Below are positions 43,428-53,074 of a stretch of 64,000 nt of DNA, one piece after another (positions within the stretch are counted from its first letter, which is position 1; each line of letters begins with the position of its first letter). The stretch covers positions 9,011,001 to 9,075,000 of the forward strand of contig NZ_CP121634.1 of NCBI RefSeq assembly GCF_029714945.1, in the 5' to 3' direction. This DNA comes from Bradyrhizobium sp. CIAT3101. Its GTDB lineage: Bacteria; Pseudomonadota; Alphaproteobacteria; Rhizobiales; Xanthobacteraceae. The notes under the pieces are model-generated. The model did no database searches and had not been told where the DNA came from. It saw nothing but the letters and a program-made list of their open reading frames with translations. The translations under genes and the position numbers were made by a program.

Positions 43428-43476
43428 GAGCATGATCTTTTCGGAAAACCGCTTCACACTTTTCCGGATCATGCTC
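43428..43476. repeat. Family E hairpin next to the permease stop codon
   Basis: GAGCATGATC..TCGGAAAACCG and the complement ..TTTTCCGGATCATGCTC form a long stem. The last base is the first of the permease stop codon. Related elements are at 48114-48160 and 57891-57936. Confidence 0.8.
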
Positions 43477-44546
43477 TAAGTCATGCGCGAGCGGATGCGG
43501 TCGACCAGCACGGCCAGGATGATGATCACGCCGACCAGCGTCTGCTGCCAATAGGAGTTGACCTGCGCGAGCACGAGGCCGTTGCGGATCACCTCCAGCA
43601 GCACGCAGCCGACGATGGCGCCCAGCGGGCCGCCGAGGCCGCCGGCGAGGTTGGCGCCGCCGATGACAGCGGCGGCGATGACGTTGAGCTCGTAGGACGT
43701 CGCCATATTCGCGGGCGCGGATCCCAGCCAGCCCGAGATGATGATGCCTTGCAGACCGGCGGCGAGCGCGCAGATCACGTAGACCTCGATCTTCACGCGC
43801 ACAACCGGGATGCCGGTCAATTCGGCAGCCTTCTCGTTGCCGCCGAGCGCAAAGACGTGGCGGCCGAAGCTGGTGTGATGCAGCACGACCGCCATCACAA
43901 CGGCGAGGATCACCAAATAGATGAAGGGCGCGGGCACACCGAGCACATCACCCGAGGTCAATCCGTAGAACAGGTCGGCGTCGGGCCCACCCGGAAAGCT
44001 GCCACGGCCATTCGAGACGACATAGGCGAGCCCGCGCACGATCGAGAGCATGCCGAGCGTGGTGACGAACGGCGACAACCCGAGCACCGCGATGCAGAAG
44101 CCGTTGACGATCCCGACGATGAACGCGACGAACAGACCTGCAAGCACCGAGATCAGGAGGATCAAGCCGGGCACATTGGCGACGACCGTCTTGCCGTCGG
44201 CGGCCAGATGGACGAACGCCGATCCCGGCGCCGACAGCTCCACCATGACCATGGAGGTGATCATCGCGGAAAAACACATCATCGAGCCGACGGAGAGATC
44301 GATGCCGCCGGTGATGATAACGAACGTGATCCCGAGCGTGGCGATGGCGATGAAGGAGAAGTTCTTCGCCACGTTCTGCATGTTCCCTTCGGTGAAGAAA
44401 TAGGGACTGGCAAAACGCATCACGATCATCAGCACGATGAGCGCCAGCAGGACGTAACCGGTCTGCGAGGCAAAGATGCCGCGGTGCCACCATTTGCTGC
44501 GACCGACATTGGTGAAGGAGATCGGGTTTTCCATGGGTACGGACAT
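43476..44546 (-). CDS. Sugar ABC transporter permease (CUT2 type)
   Basis: 356 residues from ATG 44546, which overlaps the ATPase stop (TGATG). About nine hydrophobic helices occur, for example YVLLALIVLMIVMRF and the glycine-rich IATLGITFVIITGGIDLSVGS, the signature of RbsC/XylH-like permeases. It forms the membrane channel for the sugar importer with the neighbouring ATPase and binding protein. Confidence 0.92.
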   Translation of the reverse strand: MSVPMENPISFTNVGRSKWWHRGIFASQTGYVLLALIVLMIVMRFASPYFFTEGNMQNVAKNFSFIAIATLGITFVIITGGIDLSVGSMMCFSAMITSMVMVELSAPGSAFVHLAADGKTVVANVPGLILLISVLAGLFVAFIVGIVNGFCIAVLGLSPFVTTLGMLSIVRGLAYVVSNGRGSFPGGPDADLFYGLTSGDVLGVPAPFIYLVILAVVMAVVLHHTSFGRHVFALGGNEKAAELTGIPVVRVKIEVYVICALAAGLQGIIISGWLGSAPANMATSYELNVIAAAVIGGANLAGGLGGPLGAIVGCVLLEVIRNGLVLAQVNSYWQQTLVGVIIILAVLVDRIRSRMT

Positions 44547-45304
44547 CACGCCGCCTCCTTCGCGCCGGTGATGAGGGCTGTGACTTCCTCGGGGGACGTC
44601 TCGTGGATCGGCTTGTCGGCCCGCTTCTCGCCGCGGCGCATGACGATCACGCGGTCACACACCGCGAACACGTCGGGCATGCGGTGGGAGATCAGCATCA
44701 CGGCGACGCCCTGCTCTTTCAGACGATGGATCAGGCCGAGGACTTGCTCCACCTGGCGTACGGAGATCGCGGCCGTCGGCTCGTCCATCATCACGAGTCT
44801 TGCGTTTGAGAGCCGCGTCCGCGCGATCGCGACCGCCTGGCGTTGGCCGCCGGACATCTGCTTGACGAGATCGTGGGGGCGCGTCTCCGAGCGCAGCTCG
44901 CCGAACAGCTCCAGCGCGCGCGAAGCCATGGCCTTGTGGTCGAGCAAGGCGATGGGCCCGAATTTGCGTTTGAGCTCGCGGCCGAGGAATACGTTGGCGG
45001 CGGCCGTCAGATTGTCGGCCAGCGCGAGGTCCTGATAGACGACCTCGATCCCGACCGCGCGGGCGTCGATGGGCCGGTTGAAATGGACCGCACTGCCACC
45101 GAAGCGGATTTCGCCATGGCTGGGGCGGAAATTGCCGGCAATGATCTTGACCAGCGTCGACTTGCCGGCGCCGTTATCGCCCATCAGGCCAACCACTTCG
45201 CCTGGCCGCACATGCATATCGACGTCATGCAGCGCGCGGATGGCGCCGAACTCCTTGCCAATGCCGGAGAGTTCGAGGACCGGTGTTGTGTCAGCACTTG
45301 TCAT
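44546..45304 (-). CDS. Sugar ABC transporter ATP-binding protein
   Basis: 252 residues, a single ABC domain: Walker A GDNGAGKSTLVK, signature MSGGQRQAVAIAR, Walker B ARLVMMDEPTAA, and the H-loop LISHRM. CUT2 importers often use a double-length ATPase, but a single-domain form as here is known in xylose- and fructose-type systems and works as a dimer. It follows xylA by eight bases and overlaps the permease start. Confidence 0.92.
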   Translation of the reverse strand: MTSADTTPVLELSGIGKEFGAIRALHDVDMHVRPGEVVGLMGDNGAGKSTLVKIIAGNFRPSHGEIRFGGSAVHFNRPIDARAVGIEVVYQDLALADNLTAAANVFLGRELKRKFGPIALLDHKAMASRALELFGELRSETRPHDLVKQMSGGQRQAVAIARTRLSNARLVMMDEPTAAISVRQVEQVLGLIHRLKEQGVAVMLISHRMPDVFAVCDRVIVMRRGEKRADKPIHETSPEEVTALITGAKEAA

Positions 45305-45312
45305 CAGCGACC

Positions 45313-46635
45313 TCAGACGTAGCGGTTAACGAGAGATTCCAGATATTCCTGCCGTCCCGAGCGCGGCTGCGGGTCGAAGCCCGACCCCAGCGCGCGATCG
45401 GCGAGATCGGCGAGCGAGCGCTGACCGCCGAGAATGGCCCGTCCCTCGGCGCCGGCCCATCCATTGTAGCGGTCGGCGAGCGGCGCCGTGAGGGCGCCGG
45501 CATCGAGCATGTCGGCGGCAGCGAGGAACGCGCGCGCGCAGGCATCCATCGAGCCGACATGGGCATGGATGAGATCATCGGGGTCGATCGACTGGCGGCG
45601 GATCTTGGCGTCGAAATTGAGCCCGCCCGAGGTGAAGCCGCCGCGGTTCAGGATCTCGTGGAACACCAGCGCCAGCTCGCCCACATTCATCGCGAACTGG
45701 TCGGTGTCCCAGCCGAGCAGATCGTCGCCGCGGTTGATGTCGAGCGAGCCGAACACGCCGAGCGCCTCGGCGAGCGCGACCTCGTGATGGAAGGAGTGCC
45801 CGGCGAGGATGGCGTGGTTCTGCTCGATATTGAGCTTGACGTCCTTGAGCAGATCGTAGCGCGCGAGGAAGCCGTAACAGGTGGCGACGTCGAAATCATA
45901 TTGATGCTTGGTCGGTTCCTTCGGCTTCGGCTCGATCAGGATCTGGCCCTTGAAGCCGATCTTGTGCTTGTGCTCGACCACGAGCGAGACGAAGCGGCCG
46001 AGCTGATCGAGCTCGCGCTTGAGATCGGTGTTGAGCAGCGTCTCGTAGCCCTCGCGGCCGCCCCACAGCACATAGTTCTGGCCACCGAGCCGGTGCGTCA
46101 CCTCCAGCGCGGCGCGGACCTGGCCGGCGGCATAGGTGAAGATCTCGGGGTCCGGATTGGTCGCGGCGCCTGCCATGTAGCGGCGATGCGTGAACAGGTT
46201 TGCAGTGCCCCAGAGCAGGCGGACTTTTGCCGTGGCCATCTTCGCTTCGAACAGGTCCGCGATCGCGTTGAGATTGGCCACGGATTCAGCGAGCGAGGCG
46301 CCTTCGGGCGCCGCATCGACGTCGTGGAAGGTGAAGAAGGGCACATCGAGCAGGCGGAATAGCTCGAAGGCGGCATCGGCCTTGGCGCGCGCCATCGCCA
46401 TCGGATCGGAGCCGTGATGCCACGGCCGCAGGAACGTCTCGCCGCCGAAGGGATCGGCGCCTGGCCAGCAGAACGAATGCCAATAGCACACGGCAAAGCG
46501 CAGGTGATCCTCCAGCCTGCGGCCATGAACCATGCGATCCTTGTCGTACCAGCGGAAGGCGGGTGCATTTCCCGCATCCTTGCCGGCAAAGGCAACGGGT
46601 GCGCTGACATCGAAGAATTTGGCTGACGCGTTCAC
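45313..46635 (-). CDS. xylA: Xylose isomerase
   Basis: 440 residues. It converts D-xylose to D-xylulose in the cytoplasm. Family landmarks are [18 protein letters not shown], the catalytic histidine in [25 protein letters not shown], and the metal site around [16 protein letters not shown] and [17 protein letters not shown]. The start is GTG at 46635, directly after the xylB stop with no gap; AAGGAG lies at the end of xylB. Confidence 0.97.
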   Translation of the reverse strand: MNASAKFFDVSAPVAFAGKDAGNAPAFRWYDKDRMVHGRRLEDHLRFAVCYWHSFCWPGADPFGGETFLRPWHHGSDPMAMARAKADAAFELFRLLDVPFFTFHDVDAAPEGASLAESVANLNAIADLFEAKMATAKVRLLWGTANLFTHRRYMAGAATNPDPEIFTYAAGQVRAALEVTHRLGGQNYVLWGGREGYETLLNTDLKRELDQLGRFVSLVVEHKHKIGFKGQILIEPKPKEPTKHQYDFDVATCYGFLARYDLLKDVKLNIEQNHAILAGHSFHHEVALAEALGVFGSLDINRGDDLLGWDTDQFAMNVGELALVFHEILNRGGFTSGGLNFDAKIRRQSIDPDDLIHAHVGSMDACARAFLAAADMLDAGALTAPLADRYNGWAGAEGRAILGGQRSLADLADRALGSGFDPQPRSGRQEYLESLVNRYV

Positions 46636-48090
46636 TTAAAGACTCTCCTTCAAGGCGGGATAAAGCGCGCGCCAGCGGCGATAGGCCTCGTCGTAGGCGG
46701 ACGCTGCGGAGGCGCGGGGCACGAAACTGGCGAGCCGTCGGGGACGGGTGCAGATTTGGGCGGGATCGTCGCCGGTGGCGGCAAGCCGGCCGAGCCGCGC
46801 TGCGCCAAGCGCCGCGCCGACCTCGCCTTCCTCGACGCGGTGCACGGCGATGCCGAGCACGTCGGCGCAAATCTGCGCCCAGAGCGGCGAGCGCGAGCCG
46901 CCGCCGACGAGATCGACGTCCGTGATCGCTCCGCCTGCCGCGCTCAGCGCCGCCAGATTGTCGCGCGCGGCGAAGGCGACGCCTTCGAGCACGGCCTGGA
47001 CGATCTGGCTGCGGCCGGTCGCAGCGCGCAGGCCGACGAAGGCGCCGCTCGCGGTGGCGTCGTTGTGCGGGGTACGCTCGCCGTCGAGATAGGGCAGGAA
47101 TTTGACCGGGCTCGGCCCGTCGACGCGCTCGCCGAGCGGCGCGAGGAGCGCGGCCGCAGGCGTCTCCATTACACCTGCGAGCCAGGCGAGCGAGGCGGCC
47201 GCCGACAGCATCACGCCCATCTGGTGCCAGAGCCCCGGCAGCGCGTGGCAGAACGCATGCACCGCCGCTTCCGGCGCCGGTGCAAAGCGATCGGTGACAC
47301 GGAACACGACGCCGGACGTGCCGAGCGACAGGAAGGCATCGCCGGGGGCGATCGCACCGAGCCCGATCGCGCTCGCGGCATTGTCACCGGCGCCGCCGGC
47401 GACGACGACGTCGTTCGCCATGCCCCAGCGTTGCGCGAATTCGCCCGCAAGCACTGCGCTGACCGCGCTGCCCTCGACCAGGCGCGGCATGTGTTGCAGG
47501 TCGAGCCCGGTGGCATGCAGCAGCTCCGCCGACCAGTCGCGCCGGCCGACGTCGAGCCACAGCGTGCCCGCGGCGTCCGACATGTCTTCGGCCATCTCGC
47601 CGGTGAGGCGATAGCGGACATAGGCTTTCGGCAGCAACACCTTGGCGACGCGTTCGAAAATGTGGGGCTCGTGCCGCGCCACCCAGAGCAGCTTTGGCGC
47701 GGTGAAGCCGGGCATGGCCAGATTGCCGGCGATGGCGTGCAGCGAGGGGCAGCGTCGCTCGAGCTCGACGCATTCGGCGTGCGAGCGGCCATCGTTCCAG
47801 AGGATCGCGGGCCGCAGCGGGCGTCCGTCCGCGCCGAGCAGCGTCGCGCCATGCATCTGGCCTGACAGCCCGATGCCGTGCACCTGCGCGACGTCGCGCG
47901 GGTGCTGGCGCGCGAGATCATCGACCGCGCCGATCGCCGCATCGACCCAGGAATCGGGATCCTGCTCGGACCACAGCGGCGCAGGGTGCGACAGCGCAAG
48001 CTCGCGCGACGCCGTCGCGACGACCGCGCCGGCTTCGTTCACGAGCACCGCCTTCACACCGGACGTGCCGATGTCCAATCCGAGATACAA
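46636..48090 (-). CDS. xylB: Xylulokinase
   Basis: 484 residues, FGGY kinase. It phosphorylates D-xylulose to xylulose 5-phosphate. The ATP-binding opening MYLGLDIGTSGVKAVLV, the WSEQDPDSWVDA motif, AILWNDGRSHAEC and the second-domain GGGSRSPLWAQICADVL are all in place. It is the first structural gene after the lacI-type regulator and adjoins xylA directly, giving the usual isomerase-kinase pair. Confidence 0.96.
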   Translation of the reverse strand: MYLGLDIGTSGVKAVLVNEAGAVVATASRELALSHPAPLWSEQDPDSWVDAAIGAVDDLARQHPRDVAQVHGIGLSGQMHGATLLGADGRPLRPAILWNDGRSHAECVELERRCPSLHAIAGNLAMPGFTAPKLLWVARHEPHIFERVAKVLLPKAYVRYRLTGEMAEDMSDAAGTLWLDVGRRDWSAELLHATGLDLQHMPRLVEGSAVSAVLAGEFAQRWGMANDVVVAGGAGDNAASAIGLGAIAPGDAFLSLGTSGVVFRVTDRFAPAPEAAVHAFCHALPGLWHQMGVMLSAAASLAWLAGVMETPAAALLAPLGERVDGPSPVKFLPYLDGERTPHNDATASGAFVGLRAATGRSQIVQAVLEGVAFAARDNLAALSAAGGAITDVDLVGGGSRSPLWAQICADVLGIAVHRVEEGEVGAALGAARLGRLAATGDDPAQICTRPRRLASFVPRASAASAYDEAYRRWRALYPALKESL

Positions 48091-48113
48091 ACTCGTCCCT
48101 CCCTCATCGTTTG

Positions 48114-48160
48114 AGCGTGACCTGGTCGGAAAACCGCTGCCCGCTTTTCCGGATCACGCT
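48114..48160. repeat. Family E hairpin between lacI and xylB
   Basis: GAGCGTGACC..GGTCGGAAAACCG and ..TTTTCCGGATCACGCT pair. It resembles the element at 43428-43476 and is placed in the 145-base gap before xylB. Confidence 0.7.
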
Positions 48161-48235
48161 GCCGCGGTGCACGAACTGACGTCGCGCTTTCCGCAATCAC
48201 TCACTTCAAAACACAAGGCACCGCGCGCCTTGCGG

Positions 48236-49294
48236 CTACGGCAGATTGTCCCGCATCAGGATGTCGATGCGGATATTCTCCTGTTCGCTCAAGATCGGCT
48301 CGTTACGCGCTAGCGACAGCAGCACGCGCACGGCAGCGCGCGCCTCGTGCCCCGGATTTTGCGAGATCGCGACATCCAGCGTGCCCTGCAGCAGCAGCCT
48401 TCGCGTCATCGCGGTGAGATCGTGGGCGATGAACATGATCTGCTTCTCGCGGCCGGCCTCGGTCAGCGCCTTGGCCACGCCTTGCGTGCCGGCGCCGACA
48501 TTGTAGAGGCCGATGATGTCGGGATGCTTGCCGAGCAGTCGCGATATCAGCTGCTCGGAGCGGTCGTCATCGTCGCGCCCCTCGAGCAGGGGCAGGATCT
48601 CGAGGTCCGAAAATTCCGACGCCATCACCTGGTTGAAACCAAAAATGCGCTCGGCATGGTCACGCAGGCCCTGCGATCCCGCGATGATGGCGATCTTGCC
48701 CGGCTTGTGGCCGACCAGCCGCCCAACCAGGGCGCCGGCGGTGCGGCCGGCGGCGATGTTGTCGATGCCGACATAATGGTGGCGGCGCGACGACGGCACG
48801 TCCGAAACCAGCGTCACCACCTTGGTGCCGGCATCGACGAGATCGTTGATCGCGGCGCGAACGCCCGGATGATCCAGCGCGACCACGGCAACGCCATCGT
48901 AATCGCCTGACAGCGCTTCGAGCGACGTCGCGAGCACGGACGGGTCGAACACATCGGTATTGATCAACTCGACGCTGAGACGGCGGGCCGAGAGCCAGGC
49001 CGACATCTCGCCGAGATAGGCCTCGATCTGCTGCATGAACGGGTTCGCTCCCGTCGGCATGACGAAGGCAAACCGGCGGGCACGGCCGCGGGCGAGCTCG
49101 GCGGCCGCCACATGCGGCTGGAAGGCATTGCGTGCGATGGTCTCCTGGACGCGCCGGACCGTGTCCGGCCGCACGCCGGGGCGGTTATGCAGGACGCGAT
49201 CGACCGTCGCCAAGCTGACACCGGCCTCGCGGGCGATGTCCTTCAATGTCAGCGCGGCGGAGACGGTCAGACTTTCGGAAGTCTCTTGGGCCAT
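48236..49294 (-). CDS. LacI family transcriptional regulator of the sugar cluster
   Basis: 352 residues. The HTH TLKDIAREAGVSLATVDRVL is at residues 16-35, followed by the hinge region and a periplasmic-binding-like sensor domain (ARRFAFVMPTGANPFMQQIE). It lies upstream of xylB on the same strand and probably represses the transport and catabolic genes until xylose or a related sugar binds. I did not find a clean palindromic operator in the 91 bases upstream of the gene. Confidence 0.88.
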   Translation of the reverse strand: MAQETSESLTVSAALTLKDIAREAGVSLATVDRVLHNRPGVRPDTVRRVQETIARNAFQPHVAAAELARGRARRFAFVMPTGANPFMQQIEAYLGEMSAWLSARRLSVELINTDVFDPSVLATSLEALSGDYDGVAVVALDHPGVRAAINDLVDAGTKVVTLVSDVPSSRRHHYVGIDNIAAGRTAGALVGRLVGHKPGKIAIIAGSQGLRDHAERIFGFNQVMASEFSDLEILPLLEGRDDDDRSEQLISRLLGKHPDIIGLYNVGAGTQGVAKALTEAGREKQIMFIAHDLTAMTRRLLLQGTLDVAISQNPGHEARAAVRVLLSLARNEPILSEQENIRIDILMRDNLP

Positions 49295-49386
49295 GCCTGA
49301 AGGCTAGCAGAGGCGTTTTGAGGTGCGCAACTCATTTTGAGGGACAGGACGATATTTTCGAGTCCCGGTTGCGCCGGGGTTTTTCG

Positions 49387-49854
49387 CTAGGTCCGAAGAT
49401 CGAGCGTCAGGAAGAGACTGTTGCGGTCCTCGACATAGCCCTCGAACGGCGCACATGGCACGAAGCCGTGGGCCTGATAGAGCGCGTGCGCCGGCTTGAA
49501 ATAGTCCCACGAGCCCGTCTCGAGGCTCAGGCGCCTGATGCCGCGCTGGCGCGCCTCCGCGATGATGTGACGGAGCATCAGGCCACCAAAGCCGCGGCGG
49601 CGCGTGGTCTGCAGCGTGTGCATCGACTTCACCTCGCCGTGGTCGGCGGTGAGCGTCTTCAGCGCGCCGGTCGCGACCAGCGTCTCGTCGTCCCAGCCGG
49701 TCCAGAACGCGACGTCATGAGCGCGAAGCCCTGCGAGATCGAGCGCATGCGCGCTGCCCGGCGCGGTCTGCGCCCGCGCGGCGGTGACGTGATGGTCGAG
49801 CAGCGCGACAACGCGCGGATCGAAGGTGTCGCCGGTGCGGATCTGCATCGTCAT
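49387..49854 (-). CDS. GNAT family N-acetyltransferase
   Basis: 155 residues from ATG 49854, overlapping the preceding acetyltransferase stop by four bases. The acetyl-CoA site appears as TTRRRGFGGLMLRHIIAEAR, close to the RxxGxG consensus, and the late strand ETGSWDYFKPAHALYQAHGF is typical of GNAT. The substrate is unknown. It is third in an operon with an XRE/cupin regulator and another acetyltransferase. Confidence 0.88.
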   Translation of the reverse strand: MTMQIRTGDTFDPRVVALLDHHVTAARAQTAPGSAHALDLAGLRAHDVAFWTGWDDETLVATGALKTLTADHGEVKSMHTLQTTRRRGFGGLMLRHIIAEARQRGIRRLSLETGSWDYFKPAHALYQAHGFVPCAPFEGYVEDRNSLFLTLDLRT

Positions 49855-50363
49855 GGCCTTACGTCGCTCGCAAGCTGCTTCTGCATGAAGACGAGATCGA
49901 GCCAGCGGCCGAACTTGCAGCCGACCTCCGGCATGCGGGCGACCTCGATGAAGCCGAGCGAGGCATGCAGGCCGATCGAGCCGGCATTGAGGGCCTCGAT
50001 CCCGGCGATCATGGCGTGCTTGTTCATCGCCGTGGCGCGCTCGATCAACGCGGCGACCAGGCTGCGGCCGATGCCTGCGCGATGATGTCGCTCGTCGACA
50101 TAGACCGAATTCTCCACGGTGTGGCGATAGCCCGGAAAGGGACGGAAATCGCCGAACGAGGCGAAGCCGACGACCTCCCTGCCCTTCATCGCGACCAGCA
50201 CGGGATAGCCGGCCTGCTGCCGCGCGCGGATCCAGTCGCGCCGCGAGTCCAGATCGGCCGGTCCGTCGGTCCAGACCGCCGTGGTGTTGATCGCGGCGAA
50301 ATTGTAGATGGCGAGGATGTCCTCGGCATCTTCGAGCGTAGCGTCCCGGACGATCAGCGACAT
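49851..50363 (-). CDS. GNAT family N-acetyltransferase (phosphinothricin-type)
   Basis: 170 residues from ATG 50363. The opening IVRDATLEDAEDILAIYNFA, the SVYVDERHHRAGIGRSL acetyl-CoA loop and the GFIEVARMPEVGCKFGRWLD region resemble the PAT/MnaT group, which acetylates phosphinothricin, methionine sulfone and related amino acids. Start and the upstream regulator's stop share one base (TGATG), so translation is coupled. Confidence 0.88.
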   Translation of the reverse strand: MSLIVRDATLEDAEDILAIYNFAAINTTAVWTDGPADLDSRRDWIRARQQAGYPVLVAMKGREVVGFASFGDFRPFPGYRHTVENSVYVDERHHRAGIGRSLVAALIERATAMNKHAMIAGIEALNAGSIGLHASLGFIEVARMPEVGCKFGRWLDLVFMQKQLASDVRP

Positions 50364-50944
50364 CACATCTTCCCGTATGAGGTGCCGCGCCGCGTGATGA
50401 TGACGTAGCGCGCATCCTGTTTGGTTTCGTTCTCGAAGGTGACCGCGCGCATGACGTCGAAGTCGAGACAATCGCCGTCACGCAGCCGCACCGCCTTGGC
50501 GTCGATGTGGACGCAGACCGCGCCTTCCAGCATCAGCAACTGCTGGGTGAAGGCGCTGCGGCCCCAGGGGCTGTAGGCCACGCGCGCGCCGGCCGGGAGG
50601 TCGACGACGATGATCTCGATGCCGCTCGCCGCATCGGCCGGCGAGGCATGACGCCGCCGGTAGCCGCTGTCGGGATCGCGCCATTGCGGCTGGTCGGCCA
50701 GCCGCGTCAGCCGCTCCGGCGGTTTCTCCGAGAGCGCGACGACGTCGCTGAGCGAGACGTCGAGCGCCGCACAGAGCTTGTTGAGCAACGCCGCCGTGGC
50801 ACTGCTCTGCGCCCGCTCCACCCGCCCGATCATGGCCCGGCTGACGCCGGAGCGGCTCGCGAGTTCGTTCAGGGTCATGCCGGCCTGCGTCCTCAGAATC
50901 TTCAATCGGCGACCGATCGCCCTGTCGAGTTTTTGCTGGTCCAT
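50363..50944 (-). CDS. XRE family regulator with cupin sensor domain
   Basis: 193 residues from ATG 50944 (MDQQKLDRAIGRRLK); an ATG at 50965 is also possible. The N-terminal HTH is MTLNELASRSGVSRAMIGRV, and the C-terminal half is a cupin barrel (AGARVAYSPWGRSAFTQQLL, LRDGDCLDFDVM). Such regulators bind a small ligand and control adjacent genes. Here it is the first gene of an operon with two acetyltransferases, which it probably regulates. Confidence 0.88.
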   Translation of the reverse strand: MDQQKLDRAIGRRLKILRTQAGMTLNELASRSGVSRAMIGRVERAQSSATAALLNKLCAALDVSLSDVVALSEKPPERLTRLADQPQWRDPDSGYRRRHASPADAASGIEIIVVDLPAGARVAYSPWGRSAFTQQLLMLEGAVCVHIDAKAVRLRDGDCLDFDVMRAVTFENETKQDARYVIITRRGTSYGKM

Positions 50945-51163
50945 GGTCTGGGTCCTGGCCTTCATCCAACCGTTGCCCGGCGCAAGGACCGCACCCGCCA
51001 GTGCATGAGGGAGCTTAGCCGGGAAAGCGGCAAATGCCGCAAGCGATGGGCTATTATATTAGAATCTTGGAAGGTGAGCGATCGCCGCGCAAACGCAGGG
51101 CCACCACGGCGAGGCCATCGGCCTTCCCGCGCAGGCAGCATCGGCGCTTCGAAGCCGAAGGCG

Positions 51164-51988
51164 TCACCGCCCTCTCGATTCGACCGTCACATTCGGCCAG
51201 CGGCAGGCGCTTGCGAGCCTAGCGCGGACGATATCAATGCCGATGAGATCGAAGGTCGCGCCGGCGCTATGGCCTGTGCCGTCGGTGACAGAAATCGACG
51301 TCGTCCCGCCGCCCAGCCCGCGCACGAAATTGACCGGATCCTCCGGCATGAAGGCCGTGCGACCGTCAGCTGCCAATCGCCAGCGCATTGGTCTGGTCGC
51401 AGCTGGATCGGACGTAATAGTGACCTCAACCTCCCCGCCACGCAGAGCACGCCAGACGCCATTGGTGCCAAGTGACATCTCGGTCTGCTCGTTCCGGCAG
51501 CGGAGTACGAGTATCCCAGGCGTATCCGCTGCAACCGGGGCGAGCGGGTACAATTTGGCGACGAACAGCGGGGAGAAGTCTCTTGGGGACGTGGTCTCGC
51601 TGATCAGCCAACCCTTGGCAACCTTGGCAGCTGGAAGTCCCGCGGTTGTGTCCTCGCGACGCGGCGGGATCGAGGGAGGTGCCACCGGCTCGAGTGCGGG
51701 TGCCCCCTGCAGCGTACGAGGTCGCGGCTTGGAAAGCGCATCGCCCGGCTGCCGGACCTCGTCCCTGTTCGCAAACAGGCTATCAAGGCACCGTTTCTCC
51801 GCGCTGTGCGCCCTCAACCTGCATCCGAGACGGGTGGTGGTGTCGTTGTCCGCTTGATTGCAGGCCGCTTCCGCGGCGCGCGTCTGAGCGAAGCACTCAT
51901 CGAGACCCATGAGCGTGCTGGATGCGGATTGACCGCGCGCTTCCGCGATCGCAAGACTGGCGAACAGGACGGCGGCGAGCCGCCTCAT
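51164..51988 (-). CDS. Exported protein of unknown function, downstream of a TAXI protein
   Basis: 274 residues from ATG 51988, overlapping the TAXI gene stop. A signal peptide (RLAAVLFASLAIAEARGQS) leads into a Cys-containing segment (CNQADNDTTTRLGCRLRAH) where several cysteines could pair. The C-terminal 170 residues look like a beta-sandwich (GWLISETTSPRDFSPLFVA, ISVTDGTGHSAGATFDLIG). I recognise no family with confidence. It is translated together with the TAXI-type protein, so the two may act in one periplasmic process. Confidence 0.65.
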   Translation of the reverse strand: MRRLAAVLFASLAIAEARGQSASSTLMGLDECFAQTRAAEAACNQADNDTTTRLGCRLRAHSAEKRCLDSLFANRDEVRQPGDALSKPRPRTLQGAPALEPVAPPSIPPRREDTTAGLPAAKVAKGWLISETTSPRDFSPLFVAKLYPLAPVAADTPGILVLRCRNEQTEMSLGTNGVWRALRGGEVEVTITSDPAATRPMRWRLAADGRTAFMPEDPVNFVRGLGGGTTSISVTDGTGHSAGATFDLIGIDIVRARLASACRWPNVTVESRGR

Positions 51989-53049
51989 CGAGGTCCCGTC
52001 CGGTTGGCGTTGGCCAGTTGGGGATCCTGCCAGCTCTCGGCCGCCTTCAGGCGCTGCAGTCCGGGGACATTGGCGGCGGGGTCGGCATCCTTCCACTTCG
52101 GGTCGAAGCCGGACCCGCGCAGCAGGTCGAGCTTGCCGAACAGCTCGCTCACGAAAGCCGTGACGCGGTCATAGCGCGGTGTTCCGGGATTCCAGTTGTA
52201 GGCGACCAGCACCGTCGGCACCGCGATCGTCTCGATATCGTGCCCTGCCTGCACCAGAGCGGGATAATCGGACGGTGTCAGCGAGGCCGGTATGTAATAG
52301 TCGGCCAACACGGGACTCCAGGGCACCGCCAGGAACTTGAAGCCCTCGTCCCATTTGCGCTTCACGAACGCGTCCACCGGCTTCGATGTGACGAAAACCA
52401 CGGCCGCCATGTCGCCTTTGCGCATCAACTCAAGCGCGGCCGGATGAGGCACGAAGGTCTTCTCCACCTCGATGCCGAGGCGACTGAAGATGAGTGGACC
52501 CGAATAGGCGGCGGCGGTGCCCTGCGTGTTGAAGTTCACCTTCTTGCGCGCAAGGTCGGCGAGCGAGTTGATCTCGGGACGCACGAAGACATGCAGCTCG
52601 GACGGAAACAGATTCATCACATGCACGATGCGCTTTCCGATCTCGGGCACTTGCGCGCGATACTCGTCGAGCGAATCGCTGTTGATGATCGCGATGTCGA
52701 TCCCCTTCAGATAGAGCAGGTCGTTGACGTTCTCGGTCGGGCCGCGCGTCACTACCGGAAGCACGTGCACCTTTCCGCTTTCGTTGACCACGCGCGATAT
52801 CTCGGTGGCGAAGCGGAGCGGTGCACCTTCGAGGAGTCCGGCGGCGAATCCGATCGTGCCCGCATTGGTGCGATCTCTCACCTCCTCCTCGGCCGTCCGC
52901 GGTTGGGCGGCCCGCACGGCGCGGCTCGCGGGCGCAGGAGCAGCCGGCACGGCACTCCGTTTGTCGCCGCCGGTCCTGCCGACATTTTGCGCAGAAGCGG
53001 GCAGCGCGAGCAACGACAGGACCAGTACGAACAGCAGCTTGCGCGTCAT
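51985..53049 (-). CDS. TAXI-type TRAP solute-binding protein
   Basis: 354 residues with signal peptide (KLLFVLVLSLLALPASAQ). The body contains AEEEVRDRTNAGTIGFAAG and the TAXI-like core (GIDIAIINSDSLDEYRAQVP, KKVNFNTQGTAAAYSGPLIF). TAXI proteins usually feed a fused TRAP membrane subunit, but no such gene is nearby. The gene is coupled to the unknown exported protein downstream and 25 bases after a DsrE-like gene. The ligand is unknown. Confidence 0.78.
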   Translation of the reverse strand: MTRKLLFVLVLSLLALPASAQNVGRTGGDKRSAVPAAPAPASRAVRAAQPRTAEEEVRDRTNAGTIGFAAGLLEGAPLRFATEISRVVNESGKVHVLPVVTRGPTENVNDLLYLKGIDIAIINSDSLDEYRAQVPEIGKRIVHVMNLFPSELHVFVRPEINSLADLARKKVNFNTQGTAAAYSGPLIFSRLGIEVEKTFVPHPAALELMRKGDMAAVVFVTSKPVDAFVKRKWDEGFKFLAVPWSPVLADYYIPASLTPSDYPALVQAGHDIETIAVPTVLVAYNWNPGTPRYDRVTAFVSELFGKLDLLRGSGFDPKWKDADPAANVPGLQRLKAAESWQDPQLANANRTGPR

Positions 53050-53074
53050 CCCGACCTCCTGTCGTTCGTCCCGT

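Noticed and set aside
43386..45035. 549-codon plus-strand frame rich in His and Asp
   Set aside because: It is the complement of the ABC permease and ATPase genes.
49360..49380. CCGGTTGCGCCGGGGTTTTTCG, terminator-like on the plus strand
   Set aside because: No plus-strand gene precedes it, and on the minus strand there is no T-run after the stem.
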